Source: C-114 sp963745405
GTDB taxonomy: Bacteria; Chloroflexota; Limnocylindria; Limnocylindrales; CSP1-4
Direction: 5' to 3'
Assembly: GCA_963745405.1 (NCBI GenBank)
Contig: CAVUWY010000002.1
Span: forward strand, 496,001 to 560,000
Length of the DNA: 64,000 nt
The notes under the pieces were generated by a model. The model ran no database searches and had not been told where the DNA came from. It worked only from the letters and a program-made list of their open reading frames with translations. Positions 17,061-26,163 of this stretch are shown here, piece by piece. Within the stretch, counting starts at the first letter, position 1. Each line of letters begins with the position of its first letter. Position numbers and translations under genes: made by a program.

Positions 17061-18167
17061 TCAGGGCGCCGCGCTGACCGGGGCCGCCGCGGACGCCGAG
17101 GCATCCGGGCTGGCCCCCGGGCTCGCCGCGGGCAGGAGATTCGCCGCCTCGGGATGGATGGCCAGGGCGAGGTCGCGGAGACCCTCGACGAGGCGCGGCC
17201 CGGGCCGGGTGATGACGATGTCGTCGACCGGCCGGATGGCCTGGGCCTTCACCGCGGTCATCGTCCCCCAGCCCGGGCGGCCTTCGACGATCTTCGGCGT
17301 CGCCCCATACGCGGCGTCACCGAGCACGATGACCTCCGGGTCGGCGGTGACGAGCTTCTCGAGCGGGATGTCGAACTTGTTGGGGTCGCCGGTCGTGATC
17401 GGCATGCCTCCCGCGAGCGTGATCATCCCGGTGAGGTACGACTGGTCGGCCGGGCCGTAGATCGCCCCCGTCGTGTCGATCTCGTAGAAGGTCCGCGGCG
17501 CCGGCAGGGTGGCCACGGCGGCGTGGACCTGGTCGATGCCGGCCTGCATCGAGGCCGTGAGGTCGCGAGCGGCGTCGCTCTCGCCCACCGCCTGCCCGAC
17601 GAGGTCGATGTCGTGGAGCACGCCGGGCACGTCCCGGGCGTAGACGACGAGGACCGGGATGCCGAGCGAGCGGAGCTTGGCCAGCTGATCGGGCGGGTTG
17701 AAGCCGTTGCCGCCGGCCAGGACGAGGTCGGCCCCGAGCCCGACGATCTTTTCGATGTCGATCGCCGTGTAGGTCGCGACCTGGGGCAGCGTCTTGACCT
17801 GGGCGGGGTAGTCGTCGAACGAGGTCACCGCGGCGAGTCGGTCTCCGGCCCCCACGGCGTAGACGGTCTCGGTCGTCCCGGGGCTCAACGACACGATCTT
17901 CTGGGGAGCCTTGGCGAGGGTGAGGCTGTTCCCTTCGTCGTCGGTGAGGGTGACCGGGAACGATGGCGTCGGGGTCGGGCTCGGCGAGGGCGTCGAGGCG
18001 GAGGTCGCCGCCGGCGCCGGGGTCGTGGTCGGGGCCGCTGTGGAGGCCGCCGAGCAGCCGGCGAGGAAGGCCGCGAGCACGATCGCGGCCGCCGCGATCG
18101 AGTGCCGCTGGGAACGACGACGCCCCTCGCGTCGGCCGGACGGAGGGGCGCTGATGACGGGGTCCAT
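17061..18167 (-). CDS. btuF: corrinoid ABC transporter substrate-binding lipoprotein
   Basis: A 368-residue product. Basic n-region (GRREGRRRSQRHS), hydrophobic core and lipobox FLAGC, then a Thr/Pro/Ser linker, then the periplasmic-binding fold: RIVSLSP-type entry KIVSLSPGTTETVYAVGAG, YTAIDIEKIVGLGADLVLAG, the bridging helix, and WGTMTAVKAQAIRPVDD near the end. ATG 18167 is preceded by AAGGGAAAG. A longer open frame upstream to 18200 lies in the riboswitch leader and is not coding. The riboswitch shuts off this operon when cobalamin is plentiful. Confidence 0.9.
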   Translation of the reverse strand: MDPVISAPPSGRREGRRRSQRHSIAAAAIVLAAFLAGCSAASTAAPTTTPAPAATSASTPSPSPTPTPSFPVTLTDDEGNSLTLAKAPQKIVSLSPGTTETVYAVGAGDRLAAVTSFDDYPAQVKTLPQVATYTAIDIEKIVGLGADLVLAGGNGFNPPDQLAKLRSLGIPVLVVYARDVPGVLHDIDLVGQAVGESDAARDLTASMQAGIDQVHAAVATLPAPRTFYEIDTTGAIYGPADQSYLTGMITLAGGMPITTGDPNKFDIPLEKLVTADPEVIVLGDAAYGATPKIVEGRPGWGTMTAVKAQAIRPVDDIVITRPGPRLVEGLRDLALAIHPEAANLLPAASPGASPDASASAAAPVSAAP

Positions 18168-18199
18168 GGTGCTTTCCCTTTCTCTCGAAGGTTCGAGCA

Positions 18200-18320
18200 T
18201 CCACCCCGGGGTCGGCGACCGGACTCTCGCCCAGATGGGCGATCACCGTAGCGGGACTGTGCCGGAATCGCACCGGACTTCGCGACCGCAGGGGCGTGAT
18301 CTGAGGTTGTCGGCCGGACT
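18200..18320 (-). promoter_or_regulatory. cobalamin riboswitch
   Basis: Reading the minus strand, the leader has the conserved core GAAGTCCGGTGCGATTCCGG, then CACAGTCCCGCTACGGTGA, then a GAGTCCGGTCGCCGACC segment resembling the B12 box, ending about 35 bp before the btuF ATG. This is the order found in cobalamin riboswitches. The distal stem near the ribosome binding site suggests translational or terminator control; I did not resolve the expression platform. Confidence 0.88.
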
Positions 18321-18478
18321 GTAGCACGGGGCCGGGCGACCGGCTCGAGGGCACGCCGGGGGCCGCGGCGCGGCACCGTCGGGCCCCGATAAGTGCCCGC
18401 GAAGCGACGCCTGCGACGATCCCCGCCTCGCCTCCTCCCGCCCGTGTCGGTACCACCCGCCGGAGGAGGTCCTCGATC

Positions 18479-19231
18479 GTGTCCCCGCACCGATGGTGGC
18501 GACCGTGCACTCCGCTGCTCATCGCCTGTCTCGCCACGGCGACCCTCGCCGTGGGTCCGGTCGACGGCGCCTACCAGGCGACCGTCGTCTCCAACGAATC
18601 CGCCTTCCGGCCGCCGTGCGTCGGTTTCACCGACTCGCTGCCGGCCAAGATGCTGGCCGCCGCGAAGGCCGCCTACAGCCGGCTCGGCTACACGACCGGG
18701 GCCTACACGACGACTTCCTTCACCCGGGCGTCCGTCCTCAGCCGGACGGTCAACGACTGGGGGTTCTATGTCCACTCGCACGGCGACTACTACTGGCACT
18801 CCGGCGACCAGCGCCGCTACTCCGGGTTCCGCGAGGATGGCGGCGACTGCTCCCAGGCGGTCGTCTTCTCCAAGGACATCGCCGCCAAGCGGGCCGGCCG
18901 AGCCACGAACCTCGTCGTGATCTCGACCTGCTTCAACGGCGACCAGTACACGACCCTGCCGGCCGCCTTCGGCATCGCCAAGACGAAGGCAGCCTGGAAC
19001 GGGCCCAAGTTCTTCCTCGGCTACCTCGGCGAGGCGTACGACAACGACGAGTGGACCTTCGAACAGCGCTTCTGGGACGCCCTCGCCAAGGGGCGCCACA
19101 CCGGCCAGGCCTTCGATATCGCGATGCTCGGATCGTTCACCCACGCCTCCTTCGGCGCCGACTGGTGGGGTTCGTACGACTCCTTCGGCCTGGCCGGTCC
19201 GTACGACCCGCCCTGCACCGCCTGCCAGTAG
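18479..19231 (+). CDS. secreted protein with a possible His/Cys catalytic dyad, unknown family
   Basis: 250 residues from GTG 18479, with GGAGGAGG 9 nt upstream. A signal peptide covers residues 1-30 (hydrophobic core LLIACLATATLAVG). The body has two motifs recalling caspase-like clan CD peptidases: WGFYVHSHGDYYW (His99/His101) after a hydrophobic strand, and NLVVISTCFNGD (Cys151) at the end of another strand, about 50 residues later. The rest is Trp/Tyr/Asp-rich (EWTFEQRFWDALAKG). Six cysteines. I cannot place it in a named family; the dyad is pattern reading, not proof. It starts a run of three exported proteins. Confidence 0.65.
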   Translation: MSPHRWWRPCTPLLIACLATATLAVGPVDGAYQATVVSNESAFRPPCVGFTDSLPAKMLAAAKAAYSRLGYTTGAYTTTSFTRASVLSRTVNDWGFYVHSHGDYYWHSGDQRRYSGFREDGGDCSQAVVFSKDIAAKRAGRATNLVVISTCFNGDQYTTLPAAFGIAKTKAAWNGPKFFLGYLGEAYDNDEWTFEQRFWDALAKGRHTGQAFDIAMLGSFTHASFGADWWGSYDSFGLAGPYDPPCTACQ

Positions 19232-19241
19232 AGGTGACGAC

Positions 19242-20165
19242 GTGGCCAGATCCCAGATCCTTCGGGCGACCCTCGCCGCCGCGTTCATCGCCGGGTCCGT
19301 CGCGGTGACGGCGCTCGTCGCGGCCACGCCTCGCAGCGGGGCGGCGGCCGATCCGTTCGTGGCCGGCCAGCAGGCGGTCGATGTGGCGACCCTCTCGGGG
19401 CCGGCGGCCGCGGCCGGGATCGCCCGGGCCGACGCGACCCGGACCCAGCTCGGCCTGCCGCTGCCCGCCCGGCAGGTCGTCAGCCATGTGGTCGACCGCT
19501 TCGCCGGCACGACCTACGACGAGGTGACCGCCTTCGACGGGGTGGGCCGGATGACGGCCCTCCAGCAATTCGACACAGCCGGACGCCTGACCGCCGCGGT
19601 GCGCTTCGGCCTGACCGGGGACGGCGGTCCGCCGCTGGCGGACGCCGCCGCCGCACGACAGCGTGCGCAAGGGCTGGTCGGAGCGGCGCTCGGCGCCCCG
19701 CCGGCCGGCGTCGCCGGGGTCGTCCGGAGCGGCTCCGACGGTGGCTGGACGGTCGCCTGGACGCGATCGGTGGCCGGGATCCCCGTGCCGGGTGACGGGG
19801 TCCGCGTGCAGCTGTGGGCGGACGGATCGCTCCACGGGTTCAGCCGGACCGAGCGGTCGCTCGCGCCGGCTCCCGCGGTGACCCTCGACCGAACGACGGT
19901 ACGGGGTCTCGTCGATGCCCAGCTCGGCCGCTGGTTCAGTGGCGCCCAGCGGGGCGAGGTCACGGTGACCGCGATGGAGCTCGGCTGGATGGCGCCGAAC
20001 GACACCTTCTCTCCGGACCGGCCGGATGCCCCGTCGTCGACGCTCCGCCTCTCCTGGGTCGCCCGCGTCGCCACGACCGGGTCTCTCGCCGACAGCCTCC
20101 GCGGCCTCGAGCTCTACCTCGATGCCGGCGATGGCACTCTCATCGGCGGCGACGTCCTCCGGTGA
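19242..20165 (+). CDS. exported protein, unknown (PepSY-like layout)
   Basis: 307 residues from GTG 19242 with GAGGTGA upstream, 10 bp after the previous stop. Signal peptide or anchor at residues 8-35 (ATLAAAFIAGSVAVTALVAA). The mature part alternates beta strands and helices: VVSHVVDRFAGTTYDEVTAF, a helix rich in Ala/Arg that ends RAQGLVGAALG, then GGWTVAWTRSVAGIPVPGDG and VQLWADGSLHGFSRTERSL. Repeated 'hydrolysable motif plus WxV' pieces resemble PepSY/FTP propeptide-type domains that inhibit secreted peptidases, which would fit the neighbouring possible protease. That reading is tentative. Its TGA overlaps the next GTG. Confidence 0.6.
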   Translation: MARSQILRATLAAAFIAGSVAVTALVAATPRSGAAADPFVAGQQAVDVATLSGPAAAAGIARADATRTQLGLPLPARQVVSHVVDRFAGTTYDEVTAFDGVGRMTALQQFDTAGRLTAAVRFGLTGDGGPPLADAAAARQRAQGLVGAALGAPPAGVAGVVRSGSDGGWTVAWTRSVAGIPVPGDGVRVQLWADGSLHGFSRTERSLAPAPAVTLDRTTVRGLVDAQLGRWFSGAQRGEVTVTAMELGWMAPNDTFSPDRPDAPSSTLRLSWVARVATTGSLADSLRGLELYLDAGDGTLIGGDVLR

Positions 20166-21265
20166 CGCCGCTCCCGCCGCCCCGCCGATCCACGCGCGCC
20201 CGACCGGGCACGCCACTCGCCCTCGCGGTCGCGGTCGGGGCCGTGATCGGTGCGCTCATGGTCGGGGCGTGTGCGCCCGGTCCGTCCGGTCCCGACCGAC
20301 GACCGAGCGCCTCGTCATCGGTCGAGCCGGCTTCTCCGTCCGACGCCCCATCCCCGGGCGCAGGGATCGGGACGGGCGGGACCGAAGGCCTCCGGGTCCT
20401 CGCCGGCAGCCCGGGGGCGATGCGCCTCGTCCGATCCGCCGGCGAACAAGGCGTCCTCGCGCCGGATCCCGCAACGTCCGGTCTTCCCCCCGATGCTCGC
20501 TGGGTCTCCGGCGATGCCGGTCGCGGTTTCGTCGCGACGGCCGGGCCGACCGGCCGGATCCTCACCCTCGATCCGACCCGGGCCGGCTCCTCCGGCCACG
20601 CCGCCGGGTGGCGGCCGTTCTCGATCCGACCGGCGCCGGGTTCGACATTCCGCGGTCCCCCGTCGTTCGCGGCACTCTCGCCCGACGGCCGCTCGATCGC
20701 GGCCACCATCGGCGACCCGACATCGGGGGCGGCGGACGCCGGGCTGCTCATCGTCGATCGGGCCTCCGGCCGGGCCTCGGTCGCGAATCTCGACGGCAGG
20801 CTGGACGGCTACCCGCCCGCCTGGCTCGGGAACAGGACCGTCGCCGTTCCCATCCTCGATCGCTCCGACACGGCCACGATCGCCGTCGTCGATGGCGCGA
20901 CCGGCGGGGTGGCCCAGCGGCCGGGCCTCGGCGGCTCGCTCGCGGCATCGACGGACGGGCGGCGCATCGCCATGAGCTCACACGCCGGGGACCGCATCGT
21001 GGTCGGCGACTCGACCGACCTCGGCAGCTCAGCGGGATGGACCGAGGTCGTCGCTCGGACGAACTTGCCGGACCCGACCGACCGGGCCGCACAGGTGCTG
21101 CTCGACGCGACCGGGACGCGGCTCGCCGTCGCCTGGCTGGGCGTGACCGGCGAGGCGGCGAACGTGACGGTCTATGGCGCAGTGGATGGCGGATGGACGG
21201 CGGCGGGCACGGTCGCGCTGCCGGGCGGGGCGACCCGCGTGGTCCTCGTCGGGTTCGATCCGTGA
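20162..21265 (+). CDS. lipoprotein with beta-propeller-like repeats
   Basis: 367 residues from GTG 20162, which overlaps the previous stop (GTGA). The N-terminus has a hydrophobic stretch ending ALMVGAC (lipobox), a Ser/Pro linker, then WD40-like blades: LRVLAGSPGAMRLV, GPPSFAALSPDGRSIAATIG, LLIVDRASGRASVANLDG, VVDGATGGVAQRPGLGG, and STDGRRIAMSSHAGDRIVV. 'SPDGR' and 'STDGR' turns are typical of TolB/WD40-type propellers. Likely surface-exposed; ligand unknown. It is the third member of the exported-protein operon. Confidence 0.68.
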   Translation: MTPLPPPRRSTRARPGTPLALAVAVGAVIGALMVGACAPGPSGPDRRPSASSSVEPASPSDAPSPGAGIGTGGTEGLRVLAGSPGAMRLVRSAGEQGVLAPDPATSGLPPDARWVSGDAGRGFVATAGPTGRILTLDPTRAGSSGHAAGWRPFSIRPAPGSTFRGPPSFAALSPDGRSIAATIGDPTSGAADAGLLIVDRASGRASVANLDGRLDGYPPAWLGNRTVAVPILDRSDTATIAVVDGATGGVAQRPGLGGSLAASTDGRRIAMSSHAGDRIVVGDSTDLGSSAGWTEVVARTNLPDPTDRAAQVLLDATGTRLAVAWLGVTGEAANVTVYGAVDGGWTAAGTVALPGGATRVVLVGFDP

Positions 21266-21289
21266 CCGGCCGGCCGGCGCCGGCCGCGA

Positions 21290-21568
21290 TCACACGGTGG
21301 CGTACTCCGGGGATGCCGCGAAGATCGAGACTTGGGCCTCTTCGGGCAGCATGACGCCGAAGATCTTCTGGAGGGTCAGGAGGTGGACGCAGGACGCAAA
21401 GCTCTCGAAGTAGTGGCAGGTGCAATGCCACGAACCGGCGTCGAGCGTGACGTTGTGGGTGTCGTTGTCACCGCGGAACGTGAGCGCGAGACGGTCGATC
21501 GTGATCCGGTCCAACTCGCGCGCGTAGCGGTTCGCCTTCTCGACCTTGCCGATCAGAGAGCTGTGCAT
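21290..21568 (-). CDS. small SWIM zinc-finger protein
   Basis: 92 residues from ATG 21568, with GGAGGG 9 nt upstream; the open frame continues further but without a better start. The C-terminal half contains WHCTCHYFESFASCVHLL, i.e. CxC-x8-CxH, the SWIM zinc-finger pattern. The N-terminal half (KANRYARELDRITIDRLALTFRG) is a short helix plus strand. SWIM domains bind DNA or proteins; here it stands alone rather than on a helicase or transposase. Not obviously in an operon. Confidence 0.78.
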   Translation of the reverse strand: MHSSLIGKVEKANRYARELDRITIDRLALTFRGDNDTHNVTLDAGSWHCTCHYFESFASCVHLLTLQKIFGVMLPEEAQVSIFAASPEYATV

Positions 21569-21802
21569 CGTCGATGACCCTCCATCGCCCAGGGTCTCGA
21601 CCCGAGGCGCTGACCGTCGCCCGCCCCCGGTCATGCACCGTCGACCGGTGATGGCGGTCGCCTACCCGGAGCCTACACCCATCGGGGTCCCGGGTCACCC
21701 CCGAAATCGGTACCGCAGCCCCCCGACTCCTGCCGACGGGCCCCGACGCACCCCGACGGGTCCGACGAACGCCCACGCCCCACCGACGAGCGGCGGCGGA
21801 TG

Positions 21803-22205
21803 TCAGGGCGCGTTCGTCCCCTCGCGCCCGAAGTCGTCTCGACAGTCGGACGACATCCTCGAGCTCGGGGGTCGACACCTCGACGAGCTCGACGTCGCTG
21901 CCGAGCGCCTCGTAGCGATGGACGCGCCCGATCGGCACCCGGCGATGCTCGCCGGGGCCGAGGTCCTCGACCGTCATCGTCCCGTCGGGCGCCGCGAGGT
22001 GCAGGCGCAGCGTGCCCGAGAGGACGAGGATCGACTCGTCCTTCCGCTCGTGGTACTGGAGCGACAGGCGGTGGCCGGCGGTGAGGTGGAGGATCTTGCC
22101 GACGTAGCGGTCGGTGACCGCCCAGATGAGCTCGTGGCCCCACGGCTTCTCGACCCGTCGGGTGTCATCCCCGGCGGGTGACGCGGTGGTCGTCGGGTCC
22201 GTCAC
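21803..22205 (-). CDS. cupin domain protein, mannose-6-phosphate isomerase type II-like (one frameshift)
   Basis: A cupin like the C-terminal domain of ManC: RRVEKPWGHELIWAVTDRYV, ILHLTAGHRLSLQYHERKDE (metal-binding histidines), GEHRRVPIGRVHRYEALG, and LVEVSTPELEDVVRL. After VRLS an extra A near 21840 shifts the frame; the corrected end is DDFGREGTNAP with TGA at 21803. GTG 22205 overlaps the phosphomannomutase stop (GTGA). It presumably interconverts fructose-6-P and mannose-6-P, supplying the two upstream enzymes; it could also be a sugar-phosphate epimerase-type cupin. Confidence 0.75.
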
Positions 22206-23683
22206 GCCTCGCGCACCAGTCGCTCGCCCGCCTCGACGAGCGCGTCACGGGCCTCGGCCGAGGTCGCCTCGGTGTAGATCCTGACCAGCGGTTCCGTGCC
22301 GCTCGTGCGGACGAGGAGCCACGACCCGTCGGCGGTGAAGAACTTCGAGCCGTCTGCCGTCTCGAGGACCTGGGTCCGGACGATCGGCTGCCCCGCGACC
22401 TCGGCCGGCGGGTGGTCGGTGAGAACCGAGAGGAGGCGCGACTTCGCCGCCGCGTAGGCCGCTCGCTCGACATGGACGTCGATCCGCCGGTAGAACGACG
22501 GGCCGGCGATCTCGTGGAAGTGGGTGAGGGACCGCGATACCGGCCAGCGGCCCGCCGTCCGCTCGCGGAGGAACAGGTCGAGGAGCATGAGGTCGGCGTA
22601 GATGCCGTCCCGTTCGGGCAGGTGCATCCCGAACCCGTAGCCGCCGGACTCCTCGGCACCCATCATCGCCCCGGTCTCGATCATCTTCGGGCCGATGTAC
22701 TTGAAGCCGACCGAGGTCTCGTACACGGGGATGCGGTAGCGCTCCCCGAGCCGCTCGGCCATCGAGGTGTTGTTGACGCTCTTGACGACGGGCTGGCGGA
22801 TCCCCCGGTGCTCGGCGAGGTAGTACATGAGCAGCCCGGTGACCTCGAGCTGGTGGATGAACGAGCCCTGCTCGTCCGCCGCGCCGGCCCGGTCGGCGTC
22901 GCCGTCGAGGAACAGGCCGAGATCGTAGCCGCCACCGGCGAGCATCCCGAGCGCCTCATCGACATTGGGCCGGATCGGCTCCGGGTTCACCCCGCCGAAG
23001 TAGGGGTTCCGCTCCTGGTGGATCTCGGTGATCCGGATGCGGCCGCCGGCAAGGAGACGGCTGATCCAGCCGGCCCCGGCGCCCCACATCGGCTCGACGA
23101 GGACGTGGGCGTCGGCCGCCTTCAGGGCGTCGATGTCGAGCGTCCGGCGGGTATACCGCTCGTAGCCGTCGTACGGGTCGAAACGCTCGACGAGTCCGGC
23201 CGCCTCGGCGTCGGCCAGTGGTCGGCGGTCGATCGCCGTGCCGCCGTTCGTCGCGATCCGCCCCTCGAGGACGGCGATGATCTCGGGACCGGCGGCCGAG
23301 CCGGTGGGCGCCTTGACCTTGAACCCGTTGTCGGTCCACGGGTTGTGGCTCGCGGTGATCATGATGCCGGCCGCGGCCGATCGTTCGACGACCTCATAGG
23401 AGGTCATCTGGGTCGGCACGGCGTGAGCGGCGATGGCGACCGGGATGTCATGGGCGAGGACGACCTCGGCCGCCGCCGCCGCGAAGTGCTCGGATGCGAA
23501 CCGCCGGTCGTAGGCGATGACGATGCCCTTGGCCTGCTCACCGCGGGCCGTGACATAGGCCGCCACACCGTCGGCGCAGCGACGCACGTTCTCGAACGTG
23601 TACTCGTCGGCGACGCGGGCGCGCCAGCCATCCGTCCCGAAGACGATCGTCGTCGGCCGGGGCGTCTCGGCGATGATCGTCAT
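22202..23683 (-). CDS. phosphoglucomutase/phosphomannomutase family protein
   Basis: 493 residues, all four alpha-D-phosphohexomutase domains. The phosphoserine loop is ITASHNPWTDNG (Ser112), the metal loop DGDADR (260-265), the sugar loop GAEESGGYGFG, and the phosphate-binding loop VRTSGTEPLVR near the end. Converts hexose-6-phosphate to hexose-1-phosphate; lying between a mannose-1-phosphate guanylyltransferase and a cupin isomerase it most likely makes mannose-1-phosphate. ATG 23683 overlaps the upstream stop (ATGA). Confidence 0.92.
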   Translation of the reverse strand: MTIIAETPRPTTIVFGTDGWRARVADEYTFENVRRCADGVAAYVTARGEQAKGIVIAYDRRFASEHFAAAAAEVVLAHDIPVAIAAHAVPTQMTSYEVVERSAAAGIMITASHNPWTDNGFKVKAPTGSAAGPEIIAVLEGRIATNGGTAIDRRPLADAEAAGLVERFDPYDGYERYTRRTLDIDALKAADAHVLVEPMWGAGAGWISRLLAGGRIRITEIHQERNPYFGGVNPEPIRPNVDEALGMLAGGGYDLGLFLDGDADRAGAADEQGSFIHQLEVTGLLMYYLAEHRGIRQPVVKSVNNTSMAERLGERYRIPVYETSVGFKYIGPKMIETGAMMGAEESGGYGFGMHLPERDGIYADLMLLDLFLRERTAGRWPVSRSLTHFHEIAGPSFYRRIDVHVERAAYAAAKSRLLSVLTDHPPAEVAGQPIVRTQVLETADGSKFFTADGSWLLVRTSGTEPLVRIYTEATSAEARDALVEAGERLVREA

Positions 23684-24772
23684 GACCGGACCTCCTGGGC
23701 TGCGACGCGCTCGAGGAGCGCCTCGAGGATCGGACGGTCGGACGCCGCCCCGGCGAACAGGGCCGTCGGTGCCGACGCGCTGATGCTACCGCGCGGGCCG
23801 TCGAGGATTCCGAGCCGTCCGTCGGTCCGGGCGAGGAGCAGGTCGTCCTCTCCGAGCGTGACGGCCTCGCCCGGCGGGACGACCCGCCCCGACGGGCGGC
23901 CGCCGAGCGCCTCGAGCAGCGCCGGCCAGCCACCGAGATCGCTCCAGCCGACGTCCATCGCGCCCATCACGACGCGGCCATCCTTGGCCGCCCCCTGCAT
24001 CACCGCGTAGTCGATCGAGATCGGGGTGAGGCGGTCGTAGGCCGCGGCGAGCGACGCGTCGGACCGCAGCGACGACTCGATCGTCGTCAGGAGGCCGGCC
24101 GCGTATCGCTCGAGGGCCGTCCGGATGGCGCGACGCCGCCACAGGAACATGCCGGCATTCCAGGCCACGCCCGGCTCGCGCGCCAGCTCGCGGGCACGAC
24201 CGGCCGAGGGCTTCTCCTCGAAGCCACGGAGCGGGTACGCCTCGAGGCCTCGGACGACCTCGCCCCGGCCCTGGTCCGGCAGCAGGTAGCCGTATTCGGT
24301 GGCCGGCCTCGACGACCTGGATGCCGAGGGTCACGAGCGGGTCCTCGAGGCCGAACGAACCCTGGGCGATGCCGGCCTCGCGATCGTCGGACGGAGCAGC
24401 CGCGGCGGCGATCACGTCGCGATAGACGCCCTCGAGCTCGATCGTCGTGTCGGCCGGCAGGACGACCATGACTTCGTCGTCGGGCCGATCGACCGCCGCC
24501 ACGGCCAGCGCGACGGCCGGTGCGGTGTTCCGGCCGGTCGGCTCGGCGAGGATGCGGACGCCGGGCAGCTGGGCGGCGACGAGGCCGCGGTAGCGGCGGT
24601 CGGTGACGATCGTGATCGTGTCCTCGGGCCCGAGGATCGGCCCGACGCGGGCGGCCGTCCGCTGCAGGAGCGTCTCATCGCCGAGCAGCGGCAGGAACGG
24701 TTTCGGCCGCTCGGGCGTGCTGAGCGGCCACAGGCGGGTGCCTCCCCCGCCGGCGAGGATCACGACATGCAT
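23680..24772 (-). CDS. manC: mannose-1-phosphate guanylyltransferase (one frameshift)
   Basis: Makes GDP-mannose from GTP and mannose-1-P. The nucleotidyltransferase signature MHVVILAGGGGTRLWPLS opens the protein; then ILAEPTGRNTAPAVALA and VVLPADTTI follow. At about 24302 one extra C moves the frame from IQVVEAG to TEYGYLLPDQGRGEVV; downstream the product resumes correctly with VAWNAGMFLWRR and VGWSDLGGWPALLEALG. Length minus one base is 364 codons, matching a single insertion. ATG 24772 is preceded by TAGAAT 8 nt upstream and no Shine-Dalgarno. First gene of the GDP-mannose cluster. Confidence 0.88.
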
Positions 24773-24780
24773 CGGGCGCC

Positions 24781-24786
24781 ATTCTA
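24781..24786 (-). promoter_or_regulatory. -10 box of a leaderless promoter for manC
   Basis: TAGAAT on the minus strand, 8 nt before the manC ATG. Confidence 0.5.
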
Positions 24787-24817
24787 GGGGGCCGGCGGCG
24801 CCCGCCCGGCCGGAGGA

Positions 24818-26050
24818 TCAGCCGGCGGTCGCGGCCACCGCGTCGGGTGCCGGAAGACCGGCCTCGTCGGCCAGCAGCTGGGCCTTGTCGGTCCGTTCCC
24901 ATGGCAGGTCGAGCTCGGGCCGGCCGAAATGGCCGTAGGCGGCGGTCTGCCGATAGATCGGCCGGCGCAGGTCCAGGGCGTCGATGATCGAGGCCGGCCG
25001 GAGGTCGAAGTGCCGCTCGATGAGGGACTGGATCCGGGCGTCGGGGATGCGCCCCGTGCCGAACGACTCGACCGAGAAGCTGATCGGACGGGCGATCCCG
25101 ATGCCGTAGGCGATCTCGACCTCGAAGCGGTCGGCGAGGCCGGCCGCGACGACGTTCTTGGCCACCCAGCGGGCGGCATAGGCCGCCGAGCGGTCGACCT
25201 TCGTCGGGTCCTTGCCGCTGAACGCACCGCCGCCGTGGCGGGCCATCCCGCCGTAGCTGTCGACGATGATCTTGCGACCGGTGAGGCCGGCGTCGCCCAT
25301 CGGCCCGCCGGTCACGAATCGGCCGGTCGGGTTGACGTGCATGATCGGATCCTCGCCGCGGAGCTCCTTGGGGATCGTCGGCAGGATCACGGTCTCGGCG
25401 ATGTCGGCCCGCAGCCGTTCGGGTCGCGCGTCCGGGTCGTGCTGGGCGGAGACGACGACGGTCCGGACCCGCTTCGCCACGCCGCGCTCGTACTCGACCG
25501 TCACCTGGGTCTTGCCGTCGGGGCGGAGGTACGGCAGCTGGCCGCTCTTGCGGACCTCGGCCAGCCGGCGGGCCATCCGGTGGGCAAGGGCGATCGGGAG
25601 CGGCATGAGCTCGGGCGTCTCGCGGCAGGCGAAGCCGAACATCATCCCCTGGTCGCCGGCGCCGAGTTCGCGGGACGAGGCCGCGTCGTCGCGCGTCTCG
25701 AGGGCGGCGTCGACCCCCATCGCGATGTCGCCCGACTGCTCCTTGACGCTGACGAGCGTGCCGCACGTCAGGTAGTCGAAGCCGTAGTCGGCGCGGGTGT
25801 AGCCGATCTCGCGGACCGTGTCGCGGACGACCGCCTGGAGGTCGACGTAGGTCTTGGTCGAGATCTCGCCGAGGACGAGGACGAGGCCGGTCGTCGTCGC
25901 CGTCTCGCAGGCCACCCGGGCGAAGGGGTCGCGGGCGATGATCGAATCGAGGATCGCGTCGCTGATCTGGTCGCACATCTTGTCGGGGTGACCCTCGGTC
26001 ACCGACTCCGACGTGAACAGGTAGTGCTCGGCTCCGACGATGCTCGTCAT
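24818..26050 (-). CDS. metK: S-adenosylmethionine synthetase
   Basis: 410 residues. Makes SAM from methionine and ATP. Motifs: SESVTEGHPDKMCDQISDAI at the N-terminus, the GAGDQGMMFGFACRETPE loop, and DAGLTGRKIIVDSYGG followed by HGGGAFSGKDPTKVDRS. Length and motif order are normal. ATG 26050 has AGGAG 5 nt upstream and a TACCCT -10 at 26075-26080, giving an approximately 18-nt leader; no SAM riboswitch fits in that leader. Divergent from kynU. Confidence 0.96.
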   Translation of the reverse strand: MTSIVGAEHYLFTSESVTEGHPDKMCDQISDAILDSIIARDPFARVACETATTTGLVLVLGEISTKTYVDLQAVVRDTVREIGYTRADYGFDYLTCGTLVSVKEQSGDIAMGVDAALETRDDAASSRELGAGDQGMMFGFACRETPELMPLPIALAHRMARRLAEVRKSGQLPYLRPDGKTQVTVEYERGVAKRVRTVVVSAQHDPDARPERLRADIAETVILPTIPKELRGEDPIMHVNPTGRFVTGGPMGDAGLTGRKIIVDSYGGMARHGGGAFSGKDPTKVDRSAAYAARWVAKNVVAAGLADRFEVEIAYGIGIARPISFSVESFGTGRIPDARIQSLIERHFDLRPASIIDALDLRRPIYRQTAAYGHFGRPELDLPWERTDKAQLLADEAGLPAPDAVAATAG

Positions 26051-26157
26051 GACGCTCCTCGTACGTTCGTCGGCAGGGTAGCACGGGCCTCCCGGATGGC
26101 CTGCGGCGGCGGGGCACTCAGGCCCTTCGGCACGTTCGGAACGGCCCGACCCACCCC

Positions 26158-26163
26158 TACACT
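26158..26163 (+). promoter_or_regulatory. -10 box of a leaderless promoter for kynU
   Basis: TACACT, 6 nt before the kynU ATG, within the 119-bp divergent gap with metK. Confidence 0.5.

Noticed and set aside
15176..17104. 642-codon minus-strand frame read as one protein
   Set aside because: Only its last 269 codons are the ABC ATPase; the rest is the shadow of the permease gene.
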